NCBI GenBank assembly: GCA_902515185.1
Contig: CABXTN010000003.1
Span: 1 to 64,000 of the forward strand
Length of the DNA: 64,000 nucleotides
Reading direction: 5' to 3'
DNA from: an uncultured Pelagibacteraceae bacterium
GTDB taxonomy: Bacteria; Pseudomonadota; Alphaproteobacteria; Pelagibacterales; Pelagibacteraceae
In this document: one piece after another, positions 11,137-21,086 of the stretch
Numbering within the stretch: position 1 is the first letter of the stretch
Layout of the letters: each line of letters opens with the position of its first letter
The notes under the pieces: model-generated
What the model was told of the DNA's origin: nothing
The model's input: the letters and a program-made list of their open reading frames with translations, nothing else
The model's database searches: none
Made by a program: the position numbers and the translations under genes

Positions 11137-11430
11137 ATGTTAACAGAGTTTTTACTGTTAATTATACTTTTTTTTTCATTTCTTTGGATCACAGCCTGGA
11201 TAAAATATTTTAATAATTTAGATGAAAGACTCGGAGACACAATTTGGAGGTGGAGTTACGATTATCCAGTCAAAGGTAAAAGGGATATATCAAATCTAGA
11301 TGATAAAGATTTTGTTCTGTTGAGAAGAAAAAGAAATAAAGCTGTAACGATAATGTATTGGATATTTTTTTTAAGCTTTATAATACTGATGTCTTTTATA
11401 AGTAAAGTACTTCTTAAAATTTTAAACTAA
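11137..11430 (+). CDS. Small membrane protein of unknown function (two predicted TM segments)
   Basis: 97-aa ORF, hydrophobic segments at both ends, 4 bp after maeB stop. Confidence 0.7.
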   Translation: MLTEFLLLIILFFSFLWITAWIKYFNNLDERLGDTIWRWSYDYPVKGKRDISNLDDKDFVLLRRKRNKAVTIMYWIFFLSFIILMSFISKVLLKILN

Positions 11431-12020
11431 TTTTTTTGTATTCTTAAATCTTCTACAAGTAAAATACTTGTAATAACTCTTTCTACGTCAATAATCGCTT
11501 TTGCCTCTTTTATAACTTCATTTTGCTCATCTTTATCCTGGGCAATACCATATACATATATTTTCTTTTGATAAGTATCTATATTGTAATTAGTAGATTT
11601 TATATTTTTATTAATAATCATAGCTGTTCTTAATTGACTCGTAATCAAAATATCTTTAGCGGATTGTTTAAAATTAAATTCCTCCTTTATAATTATGTTA
11701 TTTTTAACAGATCGCACACCTTTTGTTTCCCATGCCATTTTTGTAATTTGTAGTTTTTCCTCTGGGTCGTCAACTTTTCCTGAAATAAAAATTCTGCCAT
11801 CTAGTACCTTTGTATTGATAGATAATAGATATTTTTTATCTTTCAGTAATAACCTCGAAGATAGATTTTTTTGCATAATATTATCATCTATTTGGGTTCC
11901 TATAGATCTTGGATCTAAAGCTATACTAACTCCAGTTCCAAAAATACCTTGGGATGATGTACCGACACAACCTGCAAGTAAAAATATAAAAAAAATAGAT
12001 AATATTAGTTTATTTTTCAT
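11427..12020 (-). CDS. BON-domain lipoprotein
   Basis: Lipobox LLAGC; repeated BON-like segments (LSINTKVLDGRIFISGKVDDPEEK; YNIDTYQKKIYVYGIAQDKDEQ). Confidence 0.82.
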   Translation of the reverse strand: MKNKLILSIFFIFLLAGCVGTSSQGIFGTGVSIALDPRSIGTQIDDNIMQKNLSSRLLLKDKKYLLSINTKVLDGRIFISGKVDDPEEKLQITKMAWETKGVRSVKNNIIIKEEFNFKQSAKDILITSQLRTAMIINKNIKSTNYNIDTYQKKIYVYGIAQDKDEQNEVIKEAKAIIDVERVITSILLVEDLRIQKN

Positions 12021-12867
12021 TTTTTAATTTTAAGCAAAAATTGTAAATTTCTTTTTTAGAAATTTTTTTATTTTTACTTATTACTTCCACAATATCCTTA
12101 ATAGTTAATTTTTTAATCAATTTTTTTATCTTTTTTTTATCACTTTCTAGAAGTTTATTACTCTCGTTCGAAATAATTGGGGAAAAAACTAATGTAATTT
12201 CCCCTCTCAAATTAATATCAATCTCATTAATTTCACTAACATTAATAATAAAATAATCTTCATAAAGTTTAGTAATTTCTTTACAGATAATTAATTTCCT
12301 TTTCGAAAAATATTTTTTAATTATATTTCTTTTTTTATCAAACTTCTTAGCTGATATGAAAAATATAACTGAACTATTTAAATTTGTTAAATAACTAAGG
12401 TCGTTCTCTAAGTCTTTTTTTTTTTCAGGAAAAAAACCGTAAAAAAAATATTTTCCCTCGAAACCACTTACTGAAAAAGCTGAAGTCACAGAGCAAGCCC
12501 CAGGTATTGAAAAAATTTTAATTTTATTATTAATTGCCTCTTTAACAATTATTGAGCCAGGATCTGAAATACAAGGGGTGCCTGCATCCGAAATTAAAGA
12601 AATAATTTTTCCAGATTTAATTAAATCAATGACTTTGTTTAAATTGCTTTTTTCATTAAATTTATGATTAGATATTAACTTACTTTTTATTTCATATTTA
12701 TCTAAAAGCTTTTTTGATACTCTGGTATCTTCACAAAGAATATAATCAGATTTATTTAAGACCTCGATTGCTCTAAAAGTAATATCTGATAGGTTTCCAA
12801 TTGGTGTAGAAACAACATATAAGCCAATTTCTAACTTATTTTTGCTTAAATCAGTGAATGAAATCAT
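12010..12867 (-). CDS. rsmI: 16S rRNA 2'-O-ribose C1402 methyltransferase RsmI
   Basis: GLYVVSTPIGNLSDITFRA, EDTRVSKKLLDKYEI, SDAGTPCISDPG. Confidence 0.95.
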   Translation of the reverse strand: MISFTDLSKNKLEIGLYVVSTPIGNLSDITFRAIEVLNKSDYILCEDTRVSKKLLDKYEIKSKLISNHKFNEKSNLNKVIDLIKSGKIISLISDAGTPCISDPGSIIVKEAINNKIKIFSIPGACSVTSAFSVSGFEGKYFFYGFFPEKKKDLENDLSYLTNLNSSVIFFISAKKFDKKRNIIKKYFSKRKLIICKEITKLYEDYFIINVSEINEIDINLRGEITLVFSPIISNESNKLLESDKKKIKKLIKKLTIKDIVEVISKNKKISKKEIYNFCLKLKNEK

Positions 12868-12898
12868 GTTTTAATATAATTATAATAAAGATGATAAA

Positions 12899-14050
12899 AT
12901 GAAAGAATTTTATAAAATTTTTATAAGAATTATTTTTGTATTTTTACTTGGTATTAATTACGTTTGTGCACAAGAAAATATAAAAGTTGGCCTTTTAGTA
13001 CCATTCACGGGTGAATTTTCCGATATTGGAAAATCGATTACTCAGTCTATTAGGATGGGATTAAACAAAATAGATAATAAGAATTTAATAATTTTACCAA
13101 GAGATACGAAATCGAATCCCGCAGTTACTTTTTCAGCTGTAGAAGAGCTTTATGATGAGGGCGTTAGAATTTATATTGGACCTGTTTTTAATGAGAATTT
13201 GAAGGATTTAAATAAATTTCAAGATGCAATCTTTTTGTCATTCACAAATAAAACAATAGGGAATCCAAAAAATATTATCAGTTGTGGAATAAATGCTAAA
13301 TCTCAATTTGATACTATTAAGAAATATTTGGAAAAAAATAACCTTAAAAAAACTTTGGTTTTAATTCCAAAAAAAGATTTTAAAGAAGAAATTGAGCAAG
13401 CAATTTTAAAATCAAAAATAAAAACAAAAAAAATTTTTTATTACGATGCTGAACCAACAAAGCTAACAAAACAAATTGAAAAAGTCACAAAGTACGGAAT
13501 TCGTAAAAATAATCTTAAAGATGAGATAAAAAGAGTGGAGAATTCAGAAGATAGTAATAAGGAAAAAAAATTAGAGATACTTAATAAAAAAGATACCCTT
13601 GGTAAAATTGGATATGATTCGGTTATAATTGCTGATTTTCGTGAAAGCCTTAAAAGTGTTACTACCTCATTACTATATACAGATGTGTCCCCAAAAAAAA
13701 TTACCTTTATATCTTTAAATCAGTGGTTCGATGAAACTTTGTTTAAAGAGAAAACTTCTCAACCGATTAGTTTTCCATCAATTAATAAAAAGAATTATGA
13801 AAATTTTAACATTGAATATAAGAAAATTTTTAAAGAAGATCCTAGTCAAATATCAATATTAGCTTATGACTTGGTTGGATTAGTTTATTATTTATTGTTA
13901 AAAAATGATTTTCAAGTCGATAATAAATTATTTTCTAAAGAAAATAAATTTAAAGGAATGACTGGAATTTTCGAAATTAAAAATCAGAGAATTAATCATA
14001 TTCTTCCTTTTTACAAAGTTGAGGATGGAAAATTTAAAAAAATTTTTTAA
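12899..14050 (+). CDS. Penicillin-binding protein activator (LppC-like) / periplasmic substrate-binding fold protein
   Basis: Signal peptide; KVGLLVPFTGEFSDIGKSITQSIRMGL; located next to rsmI, as LppC genes often are. Confidence 0.78.
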   Translation: MKEFYKIFIRIIFVFLLGINYVCAQENIKVGLLVPFTGEFSDIGKSITQSIRMGLNKIDNKNLIILPRDTKSNPAVTFSAVEELYDEGVRIYIGPVFNENLKDLNKFQDAIFLSFTNKTIGNPKNIISCGINAKSQFDTIKKYLEKNNLKKTLVLIPKKDFKEEIEQAILKSKIKTKKIFYYDAEPTKLTKQIEKVTKYGIRKNNLKDEIKRVENSEDSNKEKKLEILNKKDTLGKIGYDSVIIADFRESLKSVTTSLLYTDVSPKKITFISLNQWFDETLFKEKTSQPISFPSINKKNYENFNIEYKKIFKEDPSQISILAYDLVGLVYYLLLKNDFQVDNKLFSKENKFKGMTGIFEIKNQRINHILPFYKVEDGKFKKIF

Positions 14051-14636
14051 TTTTTTTAAAGGCTTTAGATCTATGATCAATTTTAAATTTTTTTGAATTT
14101 GTCATTTGTCCAAAGGTGATTTTTTTTCCTTTAGGTATAAATATTGGATCATACCCAAATCCATTTTTACCTTTCTTTGAGCTGGAGATAGTTCCTTCAA
14201 TTTTACCAAGAGATTGTTTAATTTTAAATTTTGGTCCATATATTGTTATGGCACAGATAAATCTTGCACTAATATTCTTTTTTTTCCAATTTTTGTCTGC
14301 CTGATCTAATTTTCTAAAAACTTTTTTTATAGCCAAATTAAAATTATTTTTTTTACCACTCCATCTGGCAGAAAAGATTCCAGGTGCTTTATTTAAAATA
14401 TCAATCTCGAGACCTGAATCGTCAGCTATACAAATTTTTCCAGTTTTTCTTGAAAAGTATCTAGCTTTTATCAATGAGTTTTGTAAGAAAGTCTTTCCTG
14501 TTTCTCTTGGACTTGACAACTTAAAATGCTTAGTTGTATAAATTTTAACAGTTTTAGGAAGTAAATCTCTTATTTCTCTTACTTTTCCACTGTTATTTGA
14601 GCCAATTAATATTTGTGAAATTTTTGTATTTTTCAT
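14034..14636 (-). CDS. rdgB: RdgB/HAM1 non-canonical purine NTP pyrophosphatase
   Basis: MKNTKISQILIGSNNSGKVREI start (ORF track start at 14705 is too long); ADDSGLEIDILNKAPGIFSARW; GFGYDPIF. Confidence 0.92.
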   Translation of the reverse strand: MKNTKISQILIGSNNSGKVREIRDLLPKTVKIYTTKHFKLSSPRETGKTFLQNSLIKARYFSRKTGKICIADDSGLEIDILNKAPGIFSARWSGKKNNFNLAIKKVFRKLDQADKNWKKKNISARFICAITIYGPKFKIKQSLGKIEGTISSSKKGKNGFGYDPIFIPKGKKITFGQMTNSKKFKIDHRSKAFKKIKKFF

Positions 14637-14672
14637 CTGGAAATTTATCAATTTCTTACCATATAGAACAAT

Positions 14673-15302
14673 ATGGAAAAAGAGGAAATAAAAAAAGAAA
14701 ACCAAAGCAATCCTGATGAAAATAATAAGGATGATAAGATTGAAGAGGACAAAGTTAAAGGAGAGGAGATAAAAAAAGATTTTACTCCAGAAGAAAAAAT
14801 TAAAGAGCTAGAAGATAAGGTTGCTAGATCGTATGCAGAGATGGAAAATCAAAGAAGAAGATATGAAAAAGAAAGAGATGATGCTTTTGATTATGGGGGT
14901 TTCACTTTTGCTAGAGAGTCTTTAAATTTAATTGATAATTTGGAGAGGTCGAAATTATCTTTAGAAAATGAGGAAAAGTTAAAAAATACTGAGGCTTTAA
15001 AACAAATTATTGGGCATTTAGATATTATTTATAAAGATATGCTATCTATATTAAAAAAAAATAACATAGAGCCTATTAAATCAGTTAATGAAAAGTTAGA
15101 TCCAAATCTACATCAAGCTATGATGGAAATAGAAGATGATAAAAAAGAAGCGGGTACAATTGTAAAGGAAATCCAAAAGGGATTCATGATGAAAGATAGG
15201 CTCTTAAGACCATCGCTAGTTGCTGTATCCAAAAATACTCCTAAAGATGATGAAAAATTAACAAAAACTGATGAAATTAAGCAAAATAAAGAGAAAAATT
15301 AA
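14673..15302 (+). CDS. grpE: Nucleotide exchange factor GrpE
   Basis: RSYAEMENQRRRYEKER, NLIDNLERS, HQAMMEIEDD, GFMMKDRLLRPSLVAVSK; upstream of dnaK. Confidence 0.93.
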   Translation: MEKEEIKKENQSNPDENNKDDKIEEDKVKGEEIKKDFTPEEKIKELEDKVARSYAEMENQRRRYEKERDDAFDYGGFTFARESLNLIDNLERSKLSLENEEKLKNTEALKQIIGHLDIIYKDMLSILKKNNIEPIKSVNEKLDPNLHQAMMEIEDDKKEAGTIVKEIQKGFMMKDRLLRPSLVAVSKNTPKDDEKLTKTDEIKQNKEKN

Positions 15303-15313
15303 TATGTTAACAA

Positions 15314-15341
15314 CTTGTACATTGAAAAATAACCCCTATAT
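15314..15341 (+). promoter_or_regulatory. Putative RpoH (sigma32-type) promoter of dnaK
   Basis: CTTG-N17-CCTATAT (cttgtacattgaaaaataacccctatat) starting 47 bp before dnaK ATG. Confidence 0.65.
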
Positions 15342-15360
15342 GAACAAATATATATAAATT

Positions 15361-17286
15361 ATGAGTAAAGTAATAGGAATAGATTTAGGAACTACAAATT
15401 CTTGTGTAGCAATAATGGATGGTACACAAGCCAAGGTATTAGAAAATACTGAGGGAGCAAGAACGACTCCTTCCGTTGTTGCTTTTACTGATGGTGATGA
15501 AAAGTTAATTGGCCAGCCAGCAAAACGACAAGCTGTAACAAACCCTGAAAATACAATATTTGCAGTCAAAAGACTAATTGGAAGAAATTTTAACGACCCA
15601 ACTGTAAAAAAAGATTTAGAAACAGCTCCGTTTAAAATAATTAACTCTGATAAAGGAGATGCTTGGATAGAAGCTAAAGGAAAAAAATATTCTCCTTCAC
15701 AAATTTCTGCATTCATTTTACAAAAAATGAAAGAAACAGCAGAAAAATATTTAGGACAAGAAGTTTCAAAAGCAGTAATAACTGTACCAGCTTACTTTAA
15801 TGATGCTCAAAGACAAGCAACTAAAGATGCCGGAAAAATAGCCGGTCTCGAGGTTTTAAGAATTATTAATGAACCTACTGCTGCTTCACTTGCATATGGT
15901 TTAGATAAAAAAAAACAGAACAAAAAAATAGCTGTTTATGATTTAGGTGGTGGAACTTTTGATGTATCTATTTTAGAATTAGGTGATGGTGTATTTGAAG
16001 TTAAATCAACTAACGGAGATACTTTTTTAGGTGGTGAAGATTTTGATAACACAATCGTAGAATACTTGTTAGATGAATTTAAAAAAGAAAATGGCATTGA
16101 CTTAAAGTCAGATAAACTTGCTTTACAAAGACTTAAGGAAGCTTCAGAAAAAGCTAAAATTGAACTATCATCTGCAGCTCAAACAGAAATAAATTTACCT
16201 TTCATTACCGCAGATAAAACTGGTCCAAAACATATTAATTTAAAAATGACTAGAGCAAAACTTGAAGCTCTAGTTGAGGACTTAATTACCAGAACAATTC
16301 CACCATGTAAAACAGCCTTGAAAGATGCAGGGTTATCAGCAGGTGAGATTGATGAAATTGTTCTTGTTGGTGGAATGACGAGAATGCCAAAAGTTATTGA
16401 TGAGGTTAAAAATTTTTTTGGGAAAGATCCTAACAAATCAGTTAATCCAGACGAAGTAGTGGCTATGGGCGCTGCTATACAAGCAGGTGTGCTTCAAGGT
16501 GATGTTAAAGATGTTCTTTTATTAGATGTAACTCCATTATCATTAGGTATTGAAACTCTTGGAGGTGTATCAACAAAATTAATAGACAAAAACACAACTA
16601 TACCCACAAAAAAAAGTCAAGTTTTTTCAACTGCAGAAGATAACCAGCCAGCTGTTTCAATTAGAGTTTTACAGGGCGAGAGAGAGATGGCAGTAGATAA
16701 TAAAATTTTAGGAAACTTTGAGCTTGTTGGAATCGCGCCAGCACAAAGAGGAATTCCTCAAATAGAAGTTACTTTTGATATTGATGCTAACGGAATAGTC
16801 AATGTGTCCGCAAAAGATAAGGGTACTGGCAAAGAGCAAAAAATTCAAATTCAGGCGTCTGGTGGTTTAAGCGATGAAGAAATTAATAAAATGGTTAAAG
16901 AAGCAGAAGCTAATAAAGAAGCAGATAAAACAAAAAGAGAAGCTGTTGATGCAAGAAATCAGGCAGATACGTTAATTCATTCTACAGAAAAAAATTTAAA
17001 AGAGCATGGTAGCAAAGTTTCAGAGGCAGACAAAAAAGCAATAGAAACTGCAGCTTCAAATTTAAGAAATGCATTAAAAGGAACAGATATTGAAGAAATT
17101 AAAAAGAAAACACAAGAATTAGTACAGTCTTCGATGAAGTTAGGTGAAGCAATCTATAAATCTCAACAAAGTGCTAAGCCTGGTGATGCACCAAAAGATA
17201 ATAAAAAAGAGGGAGATAAAGACGATAACGTTGTTGATGCAGACTTTGAAGAAGTAAAAGACGAAAATAAAGAAAAAAGCGCGTAA
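15361..17286 (+). CDS. dnaK: Chaperone DnaK
   Basis: [16 protein letters not shown], full-length Hsp70 with acidic C-terminus. Confidence 0.98.
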   Translation: MSKVIGIDLGTTNSCVAIMDGTQAKVLENTEGARTTPSVVAFTDGDEKLIGQPAKRQAVTNPENTIFAVKRLIGRNFNDPTVKKDLETAPFKIINSDKGDAWIEAKGKKYSPSQISAFILQKMKETAEKYLGQEVSKAVITVPAYFNDAQRQATKDAGKIAGLEVLRIINEPTAASLAYGLDKKKQNKKIAVYDLGGGTFDVSILELGDGVFEVKSTNGDTFLGGEDFDNTIVEYLLDEFKKENGIDLKSDKLALQRLKEASEKAKIELSSAAQTEINLPFITADKTGPKHINLKMTRAKLEALVEDLITRTIPPCKTALKDAGLSAGEIDEIVLVGGMTRMPKVIDEVKNFFGKDPNKSVNPDEVVAMGAAIQAGVLQGDVKDVLLLDVTPLSLGIETLGGVSTKLIDKNTTIPTKKSQVFSTAEDNQPAVSIRVLQGEREMAVDNKILGNFELVGIAPAQRGIPQIEVTFDIDANGIVNVSAKDKGTGKEQKIQIQASGGLSDEEINKMVKEAEANKEADKTKREAVDARNQADTLIHSTEKNLKEHGSKVSEADKKAIETAASNLRNALKGTDIEEIKKKTQELVQSSMKLGEAIYKSQQSAKPGDAPKDNKKEGDKDDNVVDADFEEVKDENKEKSA

Positions 17287-17316
17287 GTTATTACAACTAT
17301 TTGTCTATAATTAATT

Positions 17317-18441
17317 ATGGCAAAAAGAGATTACTACGAAGTCTTAGGTGTAAATAAAGGCGCAACCCCAGACCAAATCAAATCAGCCTACAGAAAACTT
17401 GCAGTAAAGCATCATCCTGACAAAAATAAAGGCGATAAAGCTTCTGAGGAAAAATTTAAAGAAGCATCTGAAGCTTACCACGTTTTATCAAACGAAGAGA
17501 GAAAACAGAGTTATGATAACTTTGGACATGCAGCGTTTGAAAATGGTGGCGGTGGAAGAGGTGGGTTTGGAAATTTTGATTTTTCGGGTAGTTTTTCAGA
17601 CATTTTTGAGGATTTTTTTGGTGAAGGTTTTGGTGGCGGTAGAAGATCAAGAAAATCAAATTATAGAGGATCTGACTTAAGATATGATTTATCTATTACT
17701 TTGGAAGAAGCTTATTCAGGAAAAAAACAAGATATTAAATTTTCTACATCGGATAAATGTAATATTTGTAAAGGCTCTGGATCAAAACCAGGAAGTGAAG
17801 CTAGTTCATGTTCAATGTGCGGAGGCCAAGGCCAAGTAAGATCAAGCCAAGGATTTTTTACTGTTCAACAAACATGTCCTCAATGCTCAGGATCAGGTGA
17901 GCAAATAACAAATCCATGTACAGATTGTGGAGGACAAGGAAAAAAACAAGCTTCTAAAAGATTGTCTGTTACAATACCAAAAGGAGTTGATGACGGAACA
18001 AGAATAAGACTTTCTGGAAAAGGCGAAGCAGGAACAAAAGGTGCTGGCAGTGGTGACTTGTATTTATTTATCAATGTTTATTCCCATGAATTATTTAAAA
18101 GATCAGATGAAAATTTATTTTTTGAGTGCCCGATCTCGATTGCTGACGCAGCTCTTGGAACATCAATTGAAATACCAACTATAGATGGTGGCAAAGCAAA
18201 AATAAAAATACCTTCTGGAACTCAAAGCGGTAAACAATTCAGACTAAAAGGTAAAGGAATGCCTTATATGAGAGGTAATGGCAATGGAGATCTTTATATC
18301 CAAGTTAACACTGAAGTTCCAATATCATTAAATAAAGAGCAAAAAGAATTACTTGAAAAATTTAGAGAGATTGAAAACGAAAAATCAAATCCTAGTATTA
18401 AAAAATTCTTCCAAAAAGCAAAAAGTTTCTGGAAAAATTAA
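17317..18441 (+). CDS. dnaJ: Chaperone DnaJ
   Basis: J domain with HHPDKN, G/F region, four CxxCxGxG-type zinc motifs. Confidence 0.98.
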   Translation: MAKRDYYEVLGVNKGATPDQIKSAYRKLAVKHHPDKNKGDKASEEKFKEASEAYHVLSNEERKQSYDNFGHAAFENGGGGRGGFGNFDFSGSFSDIFEDFFGEGFGGGRRSRKSNYRGSDLRYDLSITLEEAYSGKKQDIKFSTSDKCNICKGSGSKPGSEASSCSMCGGQGQVRSSQGFFTVQQTCPQCSGSGEQITNPCTDCGGQGKKQASKRLSVTIPKGVDDGTRIRLSGKGEAGTKGAGSGDLYLFINVYSHELFKRSDENLFFECPISIADAALGTSIEIPTIDGGKAKIKIPSGTQSGKQFRLKGKGMPYMRGNGNGDLYIQVNTEVPISLNKEQKELLEKFREIENEKSNPSIKKFFQKAKSFWKN

Positions 18442-18444
18442 ATT

Positions 18445-18615
18445 ATGGGTTTAGAAGAAATAGTTCCAGCAATAGCTTTAATTGCAGTTTTATTCCTTGT
18501 TCTGCCAGGTTTCATAAGCTCTAATTCAAAAAAAAAGTTAATTTTTAAAAACTTTAGCATTTGGGGTATAATTGTTTTATCAGTTGTGATACTTTCGTAT
18601 CTTATCTTCAAATGA
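18445..18615 (+). CDS. Small two-TM membrane protein (56 aa), not in ORF track as its own frame
   Basis: MGLEEIVPAIALIAVLFLVLPGFISSNSKKKLIFKNFSIWGIIVLSVVILSYLIFK*; starts 3 bp after dnaJ and ends in an ATGA overlap with dapB. Confidence 0.65.
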   Translation: MGLEEIVPAIALIAVLFLVLPGFISSNSKKKLIFKNFSIWGIIVLSVVILSYLIFK

Positions 18616-19388
18616 AAAAAATTAATTTAGCTATCACTGGGTGTTTAGGTAGAATGGGTCAGCAGCTCATTAAATCTGCTAAATCTGACAAAAATTTTAA
18701 ACTTATTACCCTTACTGAAAATCACTTAATTAATAAAAAAATCTCAGGAATTCAACCAGGCTTGAATAATTTAGACTCATTTAAAAAAGTTAGTTTAATA
18801 ATTGATTTTACTGTTCCCAGATGTACTTTTGAAATTCTTAAGATAGCACAAAAGCTAAAAAAAAGAGTAGTTATAGGAACTACAGGATTTAGTAAAAAAG
18901 AAGAAGAGCAAATAAAGAAATACTCAAAAAAAATACCTATTTTAAAAGCTGGCAATATGAGTTTGGGAATAAATCTATTAATGTATTTAACTGAAATTAC
19001 ATCAAAATCCCTAGGTAATAATTTTCTTAGTAAAGTTTTTGAAGTACATCATAAGCACAAAAAAGATCATCCATCTGGCACAGCATTAATGCTTGGAAAA
19101 GGTATTGCTAATGGAAAGAATAAAAATTTATATAAACTTATGGGAAAAAAATTTTTAAATAAAAAAAAATTCCCTTATTCACAAAAAATTAATTTTAATT
19201 CTATGAGAAAAGGTGAGGTTATTGGAGAACATGAAGTAAAGTTCTCAAGTGGAAAAGAGATCATTACTTTAAATCATGAGGCTTTTGATAGAGCGCTGTA
19301 CTCTGAAGGTGCGCTAGCTGCAGCAAAATGGTTGATAAATAAGAAGTCAGGTCTTTACTCAATGAGAGATGTTTTAAATTTTAAATAA
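18612..19388 (+). CDS. dapB: 4-hydroxy-tetrahydrodipicolinate reductase DapB
   Basis: MKKINLAITGCLGRMGQQLIKS start; EVHHKHKKDHPSGTAL motif; ORF track start 18561 is too early. Confidence 0.95.
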   Translation: MKKINLAITGCLGRMGQQLIKSAKSDKNFKLITLTENHLINKKISGIQPGLNNLDSFKKVSLIIDFTVPRCTFEILKIAQKLKKRVVIGTTGFSKKEEEQIKKYSKKIPILKAGNMSLGINLLMYLTEITSKSLGNNFLSKVFEVHHKHKKDHPSGTALMLGKGIANGKNKNLYKLMGKKFLNKKKFPYSQKINFNSMRKGEVIGEHEVKFSSGKEIITLNHEAFDRALYSEGALAAAKWLINKKSGLYSMRDVLNFK

Positions 19389-19391
19389 GTA

Positions 19392-20045
19392 ATGAGTGAA
19401 GCTGAGAAAGTTAAGATAATTTTAAAAACTTTAAATAAAATTTATCCAAAACCACCTATTCCATTAAAACATAGAAATACTTTTACATTACTAATTTCAG
19501 TGCTACTTTCGGCTCAGTGTACCGATGTTAATGTTAATAATGTTACTAAAAATATATATCCAAAATATAATAGACCAGAACATTTTGTAAGTTTGGGAAG
19601 AAAAAAAATCGAAAGATTAATTAAAAGTATAGGTATATTTAGAGTAAAAGCTAAGAGTGTTTATAATCTTTCAAAAACTTTAGTTGAAAAATATAAAGGA
19701 AAGGTTCCTAAATCTTTTGAAGAACTTGAGGCTTTACCGGGTGTTGGTCATAAAACTGCTAGCGTAGTAATGGCCCAAGGATTTGGGCATCCATCTTTCC
19801 CTGTCGATACACATATTCACCGACTAGCACAAAGGTGGGGATTAACCAGCGGCAAAAATGTTATCCAAACTGAAAAAGATTTAAAGAGAGTTTTTCCTAT
19901 TAAATATTGGAATAAATTACATCTACAGATAATTTTTTATGGAAGAGAATATTGTAAAGCGAGAGAATGTTACGGAATATCTTGTAAAATTTGTACTACT
20001 TGTTATCCTAGCAGAAAAAAACCAATCATAACCAAAAAGGCTTAA
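19392..20045 (+). CDS. nth: Endonuclease III
   Basis: LLSAQCTDVNVN, LPGVGHKTASVV, VDTHIHR, C-terminal 4Fe-4S cysteines. Confidence 0.95.
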   Translation: MSEAEKVKIILKTLNKIYPKPPIPLKHRNTFTLLISVLLSAQCTDVNVNNVTKNIYPKYNRPEHFVSLGRKKIERLIKSIGIFRVKAKSVYNLSKTLVEKYKGKVPKSFEELEALPGVGHKTASVVMAQGFGHPSFPVDTHIHRLAQRWGLTSGKNVIQTEKDLKRVFPIKYWNKLHLQIIFYGREYCKARECYGISCKICTTCYPSRKKPIITKKA

Positions 20046-20046
20046 C

Positions 20047-20976
20047 ATGAATATTTTAGGATTAGGAAACGCAATTGTAGACGTAATTTGTAAAGTTGAT
20101 GAAAATTTTATTAAAGAAAATGGTTTAACAAAAAGTACTATGAAACTTATTTTTGACGAAGCAGAATTTAAAAATCTTTTATCTAATCTTAAAATTGAAA
20201 AAACAGTATCTGGGGGATCTGTTGCAAACTCTATTGTTGGTTTATCTCAACTTGGAAGTAAAGTTGGATTTATAGGAAAAGTTTGTGACGATAATTTAGG
20301 TACTAAATATGAAGAAGGTCTTAAGTCTGAAAATGTAAAATATTTTTACTCCAAAAAAAAAGAGGAGCTTCCTACTGGAACTTGTTTAATTTTAATAACA
20401 CCTGATTCTGAAAGAACAATGTGTACCTTTCTTGGAACAGCTGGTAAAATTAATGAAAGCGATGTAAGCGCAGACGCTGTGAAAAAAAGTGAAATATTAC
20501 TTTTAGAGGGTTATCTTTGGGATGAAGGTGACCCAAAAAAAGCTTTTGATAAAGCAATTAATAATGCAAATAAAGTTGCAATGTCTTTATCTGATCAATT
20601 TTGTGTCGATAGACATAAAACACACTTTCTTAAATTAGTTAAAGAAAAACTTGATATTACTTTTGCAAACGAACAGGAAATGATTTCACTTATAGATGCT
20701 AAAGATTTTAATGATGTAATAACTTTTGCAAAACAAATTAATAAATTAATTGTTGTTACCAGAGGAGAAAAGGGTGCGGTAGCAATAAATGGAAGTGAAG
20801 TGATCGAATGTGATGTTAAAAAAAATCTTAAAATTGTAGACCTGACTGGTGCTGGCGATTTATTTGCAGCAGGTTTCTTACACGGTCATATTAATAATTT
20901 ATCTTTAAAACAATGTTTAGAAAAAGGAACTGAAATGTCTTCAAAGATTATCCAACAAATAGGGGCTAGATTATAA
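20047..20976 (+). CDS. PfkB-family sugar/adenosine kinase
   Basis: GLGNAIVDVICKV, GGSVANSI, DLTGAGDLFAAGFL. Confidence 0.9.
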   Translation: MNILGLGNAIVDVICKVDENFIKENGLTKSTMKLIFDEAEFKNLLSNLKIEKTVSGGSVANSIVGLSQLGSKVGFIGKVCDDNLGTKYEEGLKSENVKYFYSKKKEELPTGTCLILITPDSERTMCTFLGTAGKINESDVSADAVKKSEILLLEGYLWDEGDPKKAFDKAINNANKVAMSLSDQFCVDRHKTHFLKLVKEKLDITFANEQEMISLIDAKDFNDVITFAKQINKLIVVTRGEKGAVAINGSEVIECDVKKNLKIVDLTGAGDLFAAGFLHGHINNLSLKQCLEKGTEMSSKIIQQIGARL

Positions 20977-20978
20977 TT

Positions 20979-21086
20979 TTATTTTTTTTTTCTTTCAAAA
21001 CTTCCTTTTCCTTTTTTTGGCTTTACAATTTTAGGCTTATAACGTTTCGACATAAGATTTTTAGCAACTAAATTTTTTTTTTTCAT
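20979..21086 (-). CDS. Putative ArfA-like alternative ribosome-rescue peptide (35 aa), absent from ORF track
   Basis: Reverse strand reads MKKKNLVAKNLMSKRYKPKIVKPKKGKGSFERKKK*; KxKKGKGSYxRK is the hallmark C-terminal motif of ArfA. Confidence 0.65.
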   Translation of the reverse strand: MKKKNLVAKNLMSKRYKPKIVKPKKGKGSFERKKK

